From the NCBI RefSeq assembly GCF_014654615.1, contig NZ_BNBB01000021.1, forward strand, positions 31,055-95,054: a DNA stretch of 64,000 bases. The letters run 5' to 3'. Position numbers and translations under genes: made by a program. Shown here one piece after another: positions 1-6,749 of the stretch. Each line of letters begins with the position of its first letter. The first letter of the stretch is position 1. This DNA comes from Streptosporangium violaceochromogenes (lineage in GTDB: Bacteria > Actinomycetota > Actinomycetes > Streptosporangiales > Streptosporangiaceae). The notes beneath the pieces were generated by a model. It was not told the origin of the DNA. It saw only the letters and a program-made list of their open reading frames with translations, and ran no database searches.

Positions 1-746
1 GGCTGGAGACGCCCGCAGACGAGATCCGTCTGTACCTCGCCCTGCGCGAGGCGGCCCACCACCGCCTGTTCCAGCACGTGCCGTGGCTGCGCGCGCACCT
101 GCTCGGCGCGGTGGAGGAGTACGCCAGGGGCATCACGGTGGATGTGTCCGCCCTGGAAGAACAGTTGCGCGGGCTCGACCTCAACAACCTGGAGGAGCTT
201 CAGCAGGCGCTCAGCGGGGGCAACCTGCTCAAGCCCGAGGAGACCGAGCGGCAGAAGGCCGCCCTGTCCCGGCTTGAGACCATGCTGGCCCTGGTCGAGG
301 GCTGGGTCGGCACGGTCGTGGACGGCGCCGCCGCCGGCAAGCTGCCCTCCTCGGCCGCGCTGGCGGAGACCGTACGGCGCCGCAGGGCGACCGGAGGGCC
401 CGCCGAGCAGACCTTCGCCACGCTCGTCGGCCTGAAGCTGCGCCCACGCCGCCTGCGTGAGGCCGCGGCCCTGTGGCAGGCGCTGGAGGACGACCGAGGC
501 GTCGACGGCCGCGACGCGGTCTGGAGCCACCCGGACCTGATGCCCACCGCCGACGACCTCGGCGACCCCGGCGGTTTCGTCCGGGGGGAGCCGCACCTCG
601 ACCTGTCGTCCCTGGAGACGTCGCCGGAGCGGCCCGCCGAGGGCGAGACCTCCGGCGGCGGCGAGACCGGCGAGACACCCGGCGAGAACGGCGAGGGCGG
701 CCGGAAGGACGACGAAAAGGGCGACCACAAGGGCGACACCGCGTGA
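1..746 (+). CDS. DUF2342-family zinc-dependent metalloprotease, C-terminal part (left-truncated)
   Basis: The gene enters from the left edge with its frame starting at base 3, so about 247 residues are visible. The first visible stretch contains EAAHHRLFQHVPWL, the His-rich helix of the actinobacterial DUF2342 putative zinc metalloprotease family. The family's C-terminal features follow: GLDLNNLEELQQAL, LVEGWVGTVV, LRPRRLREA and HPDLMPTADDL. The last ~60 residues are a Gly/Glu/Lys-rich, probably disordered tail. The TGA (744-746) overlaps the GTG of the next gene (GTGA), implying translational coupling. The substrate is unknown. In M. tuberculosis the equivalent (Rv3195) lies close to whiB7 and uvrD2, as here. 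Confidence 0.85.
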   Translation, partial: LETPADEIRLYLALREAAHHRLFQHVPWLRAHLLGAVEEYARGITVDVSALEEQLRGLDLNNLEELQQALSGGNLLKPEETERQKAALSRLETMLALVEGWVGTVVDGAAAGKLPSSAALAETVRRRRATGGPAEQTFATLVGLKLRPRRLREAAALWQALEDDRGVDGRDAVWSHPDLMPTADDLGDPGGFVRGEPHLDLSSLETSPERPAEGETSGGGETGETPGENGEGGRKDDEKGDHKGDTA

Positions 747-1288
747 GCCTGCGCGCGCACGCGCGGAATGTTCTCACGGCGTGGGCCGCGCCGACGGCCG
801 GGGAGGAGCTCCTGCGCGAGGAGTTCCTGGATCACCTGCGCGCCCACGAGGACGCCATGTGGCGCGAGTGCGTCCCCGACCACCTGACGGTCACCACCGC
901 GGTCCTGTCCCACGACGGCGAACGGGTACTGCTGACGCTCCACGCCAAGGCCGGGATGTGGCTCCCCATGGGAGGCCACTGCGAGCGCGGCGACGTCTCC
1001 CTGGACGCCGTGGCGCTACGGGAGGCCGGTGAGGAGTCGGGCATCCCCGGCCTGCGCCTGCTGCCCGGCCCTCTGGCCCTCGACCGGCACCGCGTCTGGT
1101 GCCACCCTCCGCCCGCCCATCACCTGGACGTGGAGTACGGTGCGGTCGCCCCGGCCGGGGTCGAGGCCGTGATCAGCGACGAGTCCCTCGACCTGCGCTG
1201 GTTTCCCGTGGAGGCGATCCCCGAACTGTCCGACGAGGCCACCCGCAGGCTGACCCGCCGCGCCCGGGAGGCGCTGCGCTCCGCCTAG
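743..1288 (+). CDS. Nudix hydrolase
   Basis: 181 residues. The start is GTG at 743, overlapping the upstream stop. A Nudix-like box is visible as GGHCERGDVSLDAV followed by LREAGEESGI: the REAGEESG core is intact, while the spacing from the first Gly to REAGEE is longer than in the textbook box, a variant seen in proteins with GGH-x-E-x-GD. Such enzymes hydrolyse a nucleoside diphosphate linked to another moiety; the substrate cannot be read from sequence. It is probably co-translated with the DUF2342 protein. The C-terminus (FPVEAIPELSDEATRRL) is typical of the fold's last helix. Confidence 0.8.
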   Translation: MSLRAHARNVLTAWAAPTAGEELLREEFLDHLRAHEDAMWRECVPDHLTVTTAVLSHDGERVLLTLHAKAGMWLPMGGHCERGDVSLDAVALREAGEESGIPGLRLLPGPLALDRHRVWCHPPPAHHLDVEYGAVAPAGVEAVISDESLDLRWFPVEAIPELSDEATRRLTRRAREALRSA

Positions 1289-1345
1289 CGGCGCCCCGCG
1301 CTCTGGGGCCGAAGGCCCGGGACGAGGGGCCGTGAACGGAGGTGA

Positions 1346-1580
1346 CACGTACCCCACCAAGTGGCTGTGACTCCTCCGCCCCCTAAAGAGGGCGGCTTCT
1401 CGTTAAGCCGCTTGCGCAGCGTCGCGAAGGGCAAGCCCTGCCCTGAGGATGTTGATCGCCGCGTTGACGTCGGCGTGTGCCTCGTGGCGGCACGCCGTAC
1501 ATCGGAACCCGGCCTGAGTGACACGGTTCTCCGCAGCGCGGTGCCCGCAGCGGGCACACGTGCGGGAGGTGTTGGCGGGG
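1346..1580 (-). ncRNA. predicted TnpB guide (omega/re) RNA at the right end of the element
   Basis: In IS605-type elements the guide RNA covers the 3' end of tnpB and the right end, and its guide is the flanking host DNA. Here the minus strand shows the tnpB stop (1403-1405), GAAG, an 8-bp stem with TTTA loop (1395-1376, one G-U pair), then GGAGGAGTCAC ending at 1367. The adjoining host bases 1366 to about 1346 would be the guide. Only the hairpin and its resemblance to known right ends are seen directly; the 5' boundary is a rough estimate. Confidence 0.45.
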
Positions 1581-2605
1581 TTCACCGTGATCAGCTCTCG
1601 ACCGGCGCTTTCAGCCTTGTGTACGAGGATCGTCAGGAACACCCCCCAACCCGCGTCCAGGATGTTTTTGTTCAGCCCGGCCTTGGCCGCCGCGCGGTTG
1701 GGCAGGAACGCGCCCGGCCGGTCGGGGTCTGGTTTCGGCGCCGGGGCCTTGGTCATGTTCGCGATCCGCAGGTCCTCGCACACGATGACGTCGTAGTCGC
1801 GGGCCAGGGCGTTCGCGGCCTTGTGCGCGCCGTCCACGCGTTGACGGCGGACCTTGCCGTGCAGCGCGGCGACACGGGCAACGGCCTTACGCCGCCGTGC
1901 GGAGCCGCGCTTCTTGCGGGCCAGGTCGCGCTGCGCGTCTGCCAGCTTCCCGGCGGACGCGGCCAGGTGGCGCGGGCTGGCCAGATGCTCGCCGTCGGAG
2001 GTGGTCGCCAGCGACGCCACCCCCATGTCCACGCCGACGACCGCGCCCGTGGCGGGCAGGGGGGAGGCCGGGACGTCGTCGCACGACAGCACCACGAACC
2101 AGCGGGAACCCTCCCGCTTGACGCTGATCGTCTTCACCCGGCCGCGCACGGGCCGGTGCCGGTGGACGCGGACGTGCCCGACGCCCTGGAGGCGGACGAA
2201 CGTTGCGGCCGGGTGCTCGGGCTGGGAGTCCCACCGGCAGCCGTCGCCGTCCTTGGGCCAGGTGACGGTGTCGAACCGCCCCCGGCCCTTGAAGCGGGGA
2301 AAACCCGGGGTGCGCCCGGCCTTGACGCGGTCGAAGAACGCGCGGAACGCCTTGTCGAGGCGGCGCAGGGTGGCCTGCTGGGAGGAGAAGCCCCAGCGTG
2401 CCTGGCCGTGCGGGTCGTCGGCGCGGATGTGCTTCAGTTCCGCGGACTGGTCGCCGTAGCGGATGCTCACCTTCGCCTTGGCGTAGGCGGTGCGGCGGTG
2501 CTCAAGAGCGGCGTTGTACAGGGTCCGGTGGTCGTCCAGGCACGCGGTGAGCGCGGCCGTCTGCTTGGCGGTGGGGCGCAGCAGGAACTTGTAGGAGCGT
2601 CTCAC
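1403..2605 (-). CDS. tnpB: TnpB, RNA-guided RuvC-like endonuclease of an IS605-type element
   Basis: 400 residues from a GTG at 2605 preceded by AGGAAG; ISDra2 TnpB is of similar size. The N-terminus YKFLLRPTAKQ and the FPRFKGRG segment are standard TnpB features. The RuvC triad is intact: D193 (VGVDMGV), E277 (CEDLRI) and D379 (HADVNAAIN). The zinc finger CARC...CTAC (C350, C353, C369, C372) lies between RuvC-II and RuvC-III. This is therefore not one of the nuclease-dead TnpB repressors. Known role: TnpB uses a right-end RNA to cut the donor joint and maintain the element. The start overlaps the stop of the small upstream gene by GTGA. Confidence 0.93.
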   Translation of the reverse strand: MRRSYKFLLRPTAKQTAALTACLDDHRTLYNAALEHRRTAYAKAKVSIRYGDQSAELKHIRADDPHGQARWGFSSQQATLRRLDKAFRAFFDRVKAGRTPGFPRFKGRGRFDTVTWPKDGDGCRWDSQPEHPAATFVRLQGVGHVRVHRHRPVRGRVKTISVKREGSRWFVVLSCDDVPASPLPATGAVVGVDMGVASLATTSDGEHLASPRHLAASAGKLADAQRDLARKKRGSARRRKAVARVAALHGKVRRQRVDGAHKAANALARDYDVIVCEDLRIANMTKAPAPKPDPDRPGAFLPNRAAAKAGLNKNILDAGWGVFLTILVHKAESAGRELITVNPANTSRTCARCGHRAAENRVTQAGFRCTACRHEAHADVNAAINILRAGLALRDAAQAA

Positions 2606-2760
2606 CGCTTCCTGCGCTCCGCACGCAGTCCTTCGGCGAGGAGAACGCACGCGGCGGCGTTGATCGAGATGCCGGTGCGTGCGGCGTATTCCTCGATCTG
2701 CCGCTTCAGCTCCGGTGAGACGCGGAGGTTCAGCGACTCGCGGGGCGCTCCTCTAACCAC
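2602..2760 (-). CDS. small ribbon-helix-helix (Arc/CopG-type) protein coupled to tnpB
   Basis: A 52-residue frame from GTG at 2760 (TTG at 2766 is an alternative). The sequence contains SLNLRVSPELKRQIEEYA, then ARTGISINAAACVLLAEGL, and a basic end RAERRKR. A beta strand (LNLRVS) followed by two amphipathic helices is the ribbon-helix-helix DNA-binding pattern. Its TGA (2604-2602) overlaps the tnpB GTG by GTGA, so the two are almost certainly co-translated. No strong Shine-Dalgarno precedes the GTG, so the mRNA may be leaderless or the start may differ. An autoregulatory role over the tnpB transcript is inferred; it could instead be an antitoxin-like relic. Confidence 0.75.
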   Translation of the reverse strand: MVRGAPRESLNLRVSPELKRQIEEYAARTGISINAAACVLLAEGLRAERRKR

Positions 2761-2800
2761 AACCAAAACGCTACCACATTTTGATCACGGAAAGGGGGGA

Positions 2801-2844
2801 GCGCGGATTCCCCCGCCAGCTAAAGCAGGCGGTCCCCTCCGCGC
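2801..2844. repeat. left-end nested hairpin of the tnpB element
   Basis: An outer 7-bp stem, GCGCGGA (2801-2807) with TCCGCGC (2838-2844), encloses an inner stem of CCGCC/GGCGG plus GC/GC around loop TAAA (2813-2832, one A-A mismatch). The inner part matches the right-end hairpin at 1376-1395 in length, base composition and loop. Subterminal imperfect hairpins are what IS605-family TnpA enzymes recognise. Confidence 0.65.
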
Positions 2845-2928
2845 GGGCCTGATGGACCGTTTTACCCATGCCTCACGGTGCCGTGGATATCGTCGTTCTC
2901 AACGAGTGGGCAAGTGAATCGAGGCAGT

Positions 2929-3942
2929 GTGAGGGTGGACGTCTCGGCCGGCAGGGATGTGGTGGGTGGTGCGATCGTGACCCCGCGACGGCGCGGAAGG
3001 CTCTCCGGGATTCCCCGGTCCCTGGTCTGGGCCGCGATCACCCCGTTCGCCGCCTGGGCGGTGGCCAGGGTGGCCGGGCTGGAGCGCGGGTCGCTGACCA
3101 CCCAGCTCATGACCGCCACGCCGTACGCGGCGGTGGGTTCGCTCGTCCCGGTGCTGCTGGCCTCGGTGAGCCGCAACCGCGCGGCCACGGCCGTGGCGCT
3201 GATCACCGCCGCGGCGCTCGGCGTCAGCGTGGTTCCCCGGGCCGTCGGCTCCGCGGAGGCGACGCGGGGGACACCGTTTCGGGTGCTCTCCCTCAACATG
3301 CTGTTCGGCCACGCCGAGCCCGGCGCGGTGATGGACCTCGTCCGGCGCCTGCGGCCGGACGTGCTGAGCGCCCAGGAGCTGACCCCCGGCATGGTCGAGG
3401 AGCTGGACACGGCCGGGCTGAAGGACCTCATGCCCCACCGGGTGCTGCAGGAGGCCTGGAGCGCGAGTGGCAGCGGCCTGTACTCCGTCCACCCGCTCAC
3501 CCCGCTGGAGAACCTGTTCCGGCCGATCGGGCACAACATGCCCGCCGCCGTGATCACCGTTCCCGGCGCCGGGAAGATCGAGTTCGTCGACGTGCACCCC
3601 TTTCCACCGCTGGGCAGTCAGGTGCACGACTGGACGGCGGCCCTGGACTCCTTTCCCGCGGCCTCACCGGACCGTCTCCGCGTCTTCGCCGGCGACTTCA
3701 ACGCCAGCCTCGACCACACCGCGATGCGCCGTTTTCTCGGCCGGGGATACGCGGACGCGGCCGACCGGGCCGGTCAGGGGCTGATCCCGACCTGGCCCGC
3801 CAACCACAGGATTCCGCCGATCATCACCATCGACCACGTCGTGGTGGACCAGAGGGTGAACGTGGGCGCGGTGAGCGTTCACACCGTCCCCGGCACCGAC
3901 CACCGGGCGGTCTTCGCCGACCTGCGCCTGCCCCCGCTCTAA
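2929..3942 (+). CDS. membrane-anchored endonuclease/exonuclease/phosphatase (EEP) family protein
   Basis: About 337 residues from GTG at 2929, chosen because GAGG lies about 8 nt upstream; in-frame starts from 2878 to 2977 are possible. Hydrophobic segments occupy the first ~110 residues (SLVWAAITPFAAWAVARV, PYAAVGSLVPVLLASV, AATAVALITAAALGVSVV), consistent with two or three membrane helices. The EEP domain follows: VLSLNMLFG, LRPDVLSAQEL, FAGDFNASLDH, TIDHVVV and TDHRAVFADL, covering the catalytic N, E, D/N and D/H residues. The catalytic domain is probably outside the membrane. Relatives include nucleases, phosphodiesterases and sphingomyelinases, so the substrate is open. It sits immediately beside the tnpB insertion. 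Confidence 0.85.
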   Translation: MRVDVSAGRDVVGGAIVTPRRRGRLSGIPRSLVWAAITPFAAWAVARVAGLERGSLTTQLMTATPYAAVGSLVPVLLASVSRNRAATAVALITAAALGVSVVPRAVGSAEATRGTPFRVLSLNMLFGHAEPGAVMDLVRRLRPDVLSAQELTPGMVEELDTAGLKDLMPHRVLQEAWSASGSGLYSVHPLTPLENLFRPIGHNMPAAVITVPGAGKIEFVDVHPFPPLGSQVHDWTAALDSFPAASPDRLRVFAGDFNASLDHTAMRRFLGRGYADAADRAGQGLIPTWPANHRIPPIITIDHVVVDQRVNVGAVSVHTVPGTDHRAVFADLRLPPL

Positions 3943-3951
3943 AGACGTGCC

Positions 3952-4062
3952 CTGATCGGCCTGATCGGCTCTGACCGCGCTTTGACCACGCCTCGATCAG
4001 CCGTGATCACATCCTGATCAGCCCTGACCGCGCCCTGATCACGCCGCCCGCGCCCCGGGCGG
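3952..4062. repeat. degenerate CTGATC-type repeats and a hairpin between convergent genes
   Basis: Between the convergent EEP gene and the next minus-strand gene, short units of 10-12 bp built around CTGATC, TGATCA or CTGACC recur about eight times (3952-4042). They are followed by a 7-bp stem CCGCCCG/CGGGCGG (4044-4050 and 4056-4062). The hairpin could act as a terminator. The repeat has no assigned role and may be slippage-derived. Confidence 0.5.
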
Positions 4063-4071
4063 ACAACGCGG

Positions 4072-4677
4072 TCACGGCGACAGCAGCGCGCGGGTGTTGT
4101 CCCAGCCCTCAAGGCCGGGGTCGAGAACGCCGACGTCGCCGGGGGCACGCAGGCGGTGCCAGCCGGGCCCGGCGGCGACCGTCCGGGGGGCGGGGGCCGC
4201 GGCGCGCAGGTTCCGGACCGGGTCGGGGTCGTCGAAGCCCACACGGGCCCAGTTCAGAAGAGGCAGGTGGGCCGCTATCGCGACGGCGCCGCCGCCCGCG
4301 GCCGGGCAGACGGCCACGCGGGCCCTGCCCAGCCTCCGGAAGAGCTTGCCGATCAGCAGGGGCGGCAGATCGGGCGCGTCACCGCTCACCAGGACCGCCT
4401 GCCCCCCGTACGGCAGAGCGGCGAAGGCGGCCTCGACCAGGGCGGCACCGGACAGGTCGGGGATCTCCACGACGGGGGTGCCGGGCCAGACGATCTCGTC
4501 CATCCCCGGCACGCTCGTCAGCAGGACGGGGGCGACGAGGTCGAGCCCGGCGACGACCTCGTAGGTGTCCTCGGCCGCGGCCCTCAGAAACTCCCCGGGG
4601 TCGACTCCCGGCGGGGCCGCCGCCGACGTCGAGGAGGTGACGACGACCGCCGCCACCCGCCCGGGTTCCGATGTCAA
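4072..4677 (-). CDS. hypothetical protein, possible GT-A/nucleotidyltransferase-like fold (DUF2064-like)
   Basis: 201 residues from TTG at 4677, which overlaps the upstream stop as TTGA; a longer frame continues upstream, but only through the neighbouring gene. The N-terminal strand GRVAAVVVTS and the central VLVSGDAPDLPPLLIGKLF resemble the GDxPxLP signature of MobA/CofC/DUF2064 nucleotidyltransferase-like proteins. The usual basic nucleotide-binding loop is not obvious. The C-terminus (GWHRLRAPGDVGVLDPGLEGWDN) also resembles the end of that fold. The match is a pattern impression. The TTGA overlap indicates co-translation with the YgjP-type peptidase. Confidence 0.5.
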   Translation of the reverse strand: MTSEPGRVAAVVVTSSTSAAAPPGVDPGEFLRAAAEDTYEVVAGLDLVAPVLLTSVPGMDEIVWPGTPVVEIPDLSGAALVEAAFAALPYGGQAVLVSGDAPDLPPLLIGKLFRRLGRARVAVCPAAGGGAVAIAAHLPLLNWARVGFDDPDPVRNLRAAAPAPRTVAAGPGWHRLRAPGDVGVLDPGLEGWDNTRALLSP

Positions 4678-5213
4678 TATTCCTCCGCGGTTCCGCTGGC
4701 CGCCACGGAGAATCCTTCGAGGAATCCGCGTGCCCGCTCGGCCTTGGGATATTGTTCCACCAGCGACCAGAAACGGGGACCGTGGCTCGGCACCAGGAGG
4801 TGCGCGAGCTCGTGCACGATCACGTAGTCGACCACCCACGACGGCATGCCCCGAAGCCTCGTGGAGATCCTGATGGTGCCGTGGTCGGGGGTGCACGAGC
4901 CCCAGCGGTGGTGCTGGTTGTCGACCCACCTCACGCTCGAAGGGCTCGCCCGCCCGCCGAGGTAGCGGGCCGACAGCTCACGGGCCCGTTCGAGAAGGTC
5001 GTCGTCCGACGGGCGTCTTCGCTGCTCCTTGGCCGCGAGCCGGTCGAGCATCCGGCGCACCCATTGCTCCTCGTCGATGCTGCTCAGCCCGGCGGGGAGC
5101 AGCACGACCGTCTTCTCGCCGTCGCGGTACGCGGAGACCGTCCGCCGGCGGCGAGAACTTCGGCGGACCTCGACTGTCTCGGGGGGCACATCTGAACGGT
5201 AGCCGAGAATCAC
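4674..5213 (-). CDS. YgjP-type (DUF45/M48-like) metallopeptidase
   Basis: 179 residues from GTG at 5213; the in-frame GTG at 5189 is equally plausible, and neither has a clear Shine-Dalgarno. The zinc motif is HELAHLLVPSHGPRFW: HExxH plus a third His and the FW pair characteristic of YgjP-like metal-dependent hydrolases. The upstream RWGSC element (VDNQHHRWGSCTPDHGTIRI) is also a family hallmark. The N-terminus has the usual VEVRRSSRRRRTVSAYRDG strand. Substrates of this family are poorly known. No signal peptide, so it is cytoplasmic. Its stop is overlapped by the next gene's TTG. Confidence 0.9.
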   Translation of the reverse strand: MILGYRSDVPPETVEVRRSSRRRRTVSAYRDGEKTVVLLPAGLSSIDEEQWVRRMLDRLAAKEQRRRPSDDDLLERARELSARYLGGRASPSSVRWVDNQHHRWGSCTPDHGTIRISTRLRGMPSWVVDYVIVHELAHLLVPSHGPRFWSLVEQYPKAERARGFLEGFSVAASGTAEEY

Positions 5214-5585
5214 GAATTCACACCAGAGGGCCGAGCGCGTTATGGCTGGTCAATCCCTGTTCACCGGCGGTTCCGCACGACCGGCCGGGGACGGGAACGA
5301 CCCGATGAATCATCGCCGGGCGGGCCCGCCCCGGTCCTCCCCCGGCTCCCACCGGGCTTTCACCCGCCCTCACCGGGGCGGGAGTGCTCCCGCCGGCCCG
5401 TTTCGTCGGCTCTTCCGGCACCCGCCGCGGCCGGATGTGCGGCGACGGCGAAAGTTATCCACAGGCCGCGGAAACCCCGTCCGTGATCTCGACGCGCTGT
5501 GACACGCTGCACACCCCGCGAGAAACGGCCCCCGTCCGGCGTCACCCCCGGCCGGGGCCGGAAGGCCCCCACCCGAGGAGATCCG
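5214..5585. other. intergenic region between divergent genes with one DnaA-box-like site
   Basis: 372 bp separate the YgjP gene (minus) and the ThiF-like gene (plus). No coding frame here is convincing. A perfect TTATCCACA lies at 5455-5463; one isolated DnaA box is not an origin. A Shine-Dalgarno GAGGAG (5575-5580) precedes the ATG at 5586. The rest is GC-rich with no clear promoter hexamers. Confidence 0.5.
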
Positions 5586-6686
5586 ATGAGGCCACGCCTG
5601 AAGCCCGCCCTGCGCCGCATCGCGCGCGACGAGCGTACCGTGCAGTTCGGCCTGCACCCCCGGCGCGCGATGGTGCTGACCGGCCTTGAGCCCGAGGTCC
5701 GCCGCTGGGTCGAGAGCCTGGACGGCGTGCGCGACGTGACCGGGGCGCTGGCAGGGGCCGTCGAGGCGGGCATCGGCGAAGATCGGGGCCGTGCCCTGCT
5801 CGACCTGCTGGTCGGCCGGGGAGTGGTGGACGACGCGGCGACGCGCCCCGGTCCGCTGCGGGGGCTCACGCTCGCCGAGCGAGACCGGCTCCAGCCCGAC
5901 CTCGACGCGCTCTCCCTGGCCCCCGGCACCGTCGACGGCGGTCTCGCCACGCTGGCGCGCAGGCGCGACGCCCGGGTGCGGGTCTACGGGGCCGGGCGGG
6001 TGGGGGCGCAGATCACCGCCCTGCTCGCCGCCGCCGGGGTCGGCGGGCTGTGCGTCGTCGACCCCGGCACGGCCCGCCCCAAAGACGTCGTCCCCGGCGG
6101 GCTGACCTGGGCGCAGGTCGGCATGAGCCGACAGGACGGCGCGGTCGCGGTGGCCAGAGAGCTGGCGCCCTCGGTCACCGCGTGGACCGGTGACCGAGCC
6201 TCTCACCCGGCCGACGGCGCCCGGCCTCCCGACCTGGCGGTGCTCGCGCCCGTGGGGCCGCTGGACGGCCTGCTGGCCACCGAGCTCCTCGCCTGGAAGG
6301 TCCCCCACCTGCTGGTGACCGCCTACGAGGGCTTCGGGTCGGTCGGCCCCCTGGTGCTTCCCGGGCGGAGCGCCTGCCTGCGCTGCCTGGACCTGACACG
6401 ACGCGACCGCGATCCCGGGTGGCCCGTCGTCAGCGCCCGGCTCGGCGGCTTCCCCGCGGGGGAGATAGCCTGCGACACAGTGATGTCGACGCTGGTGGCG
6501 GCGGTGGCCACCGGCCACGCGCTGACATTGATCGACGGCGGGGAACCGGCTGTGACCAACGGCACAATGGATGTGTTACCTGATGGGATATGGAAGCGGC
6601 GATCCTGGAGTGTTCATCCTCGATGTCGTTGCTTCCGAAACAACCCGGGTTCGCTAACAATGGTCGCGTCGGCTACCTGCCACTGA
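5586..6686 (+). CDS. ThiF/E1-like protein of the TOMM leader-peptide-binding (cyclodehydratase C-protein) type
   Basis: 366 residues; ATG at 5586 with GAGGAG five bases upstream. The middle has a Rossmann start VYGAGRVGAQI (GxGxxG), and the C-terminal half carries CLRCLDLTRRDRDPGWP, the Zn-binding CxxC segment shared by E1-like proteins of thiazole/oxazole-modified microcin (TOMM) systems. A second Cys pair, HPRCRC, lies near the C-terminus. No YcaO partner, precursor peptide or dehydrogenase is nearby. It is followed by an ABC1 kinase, an arrangement matching Rv3196-Rv3197 by position. The actual function is unknown; the automated TOMM label in such genomes may be misleading. Confidence 0.7.
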   Translation: MRPRLKPALRRIARDERTVQFGLHPRRAMVLTGLEPEVRRWVESLDGVRDVTGALAGAVEAGIGEDRGRALLDLLVGRGVVDDAATRPGPLRGLTLAERDRLQPDLDALSLAPGTVDGGLATLARRRDARVRVYGAGRVGAQITALLAAAGVGGLCVVDPGTARPKDVVPGGLTWAQVGMSRQDGAVAVARELAPSVTAWTGDRASHPADGARPPDLAVLAPVGPLDGLLATELLAWKVPHLLVTAYEGFGSVGPLVLPGRSACLRCLDLTRRDRDPGWPVVSARLGGFPAGEIACDTVMSTLVAAVATGHALTLIDGGEPAVTNGTMDVLPDGIWKRRSWSVHPRCRCFRNNPGSLTMVASATCH

Positions 6687-6710
6687 CGGGCACCACACCG
6701 AAGGGAGGGA

Positions 6711-6740
6711 GCGGCGTCTCACCGTACGGGAGACACGCCG
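6711..6740. repeat. inverted repeat just upstream of the ABC1 gene
   Basis: CGGCGTCTC (6712-6720) pairs with GAGACACGCCG (6730-6740), with a 2-base CA bulge and a ~9-nt loop. It lies 24 bp after the ThiF-like stop and just before the ABC1 GTG at 6750. No T-tract follows, so a regulatory or processing hairpin is as likely as a terminator. Confidence 0.45.
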
Positions 6741-6749
6741 CAAAACAAG

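Larger units (their letters stand above)
1367..2850 (-). mobile_element. IS200/IS605-type element with tnpB but no tnpA
   Basis: The element consists of an intact-looking tnpB, a small upstream ribbon-helix-helix gene, and related hairpins at both ends: 1376-1395 and 2813-2832, each an ~8-bp stem with a TAAA loop on the plus strand (TTTA on the minus strand). Read on the minus strand, the tnpB-distal end runs hairpin, then GGAGGAGTCAC. This resembles published right ends of TnpB elements, where a TTTA-loop hairpin is followed by a purine-rich run and TCAA or TCAC. I infer the right end near 1367. The left end is less certain (about 2845-2870). No TnpA (Y1) gene is present, so mobility would need help in trans. 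Confidence 0.75.

Noticed and set aside
1361..2917. A 518-residue plus-strand frame over the tnpB element
   Set aside because: It is antisense to an intact TnpB with a full RuvC triad and zinc finger, and has no domain of its own.
5455..5463. TTATCCACA as part of a replication origin
   Set aside because: Only one DnaA-box match, with no dnaA/dnaN neighbours and no box cluster.
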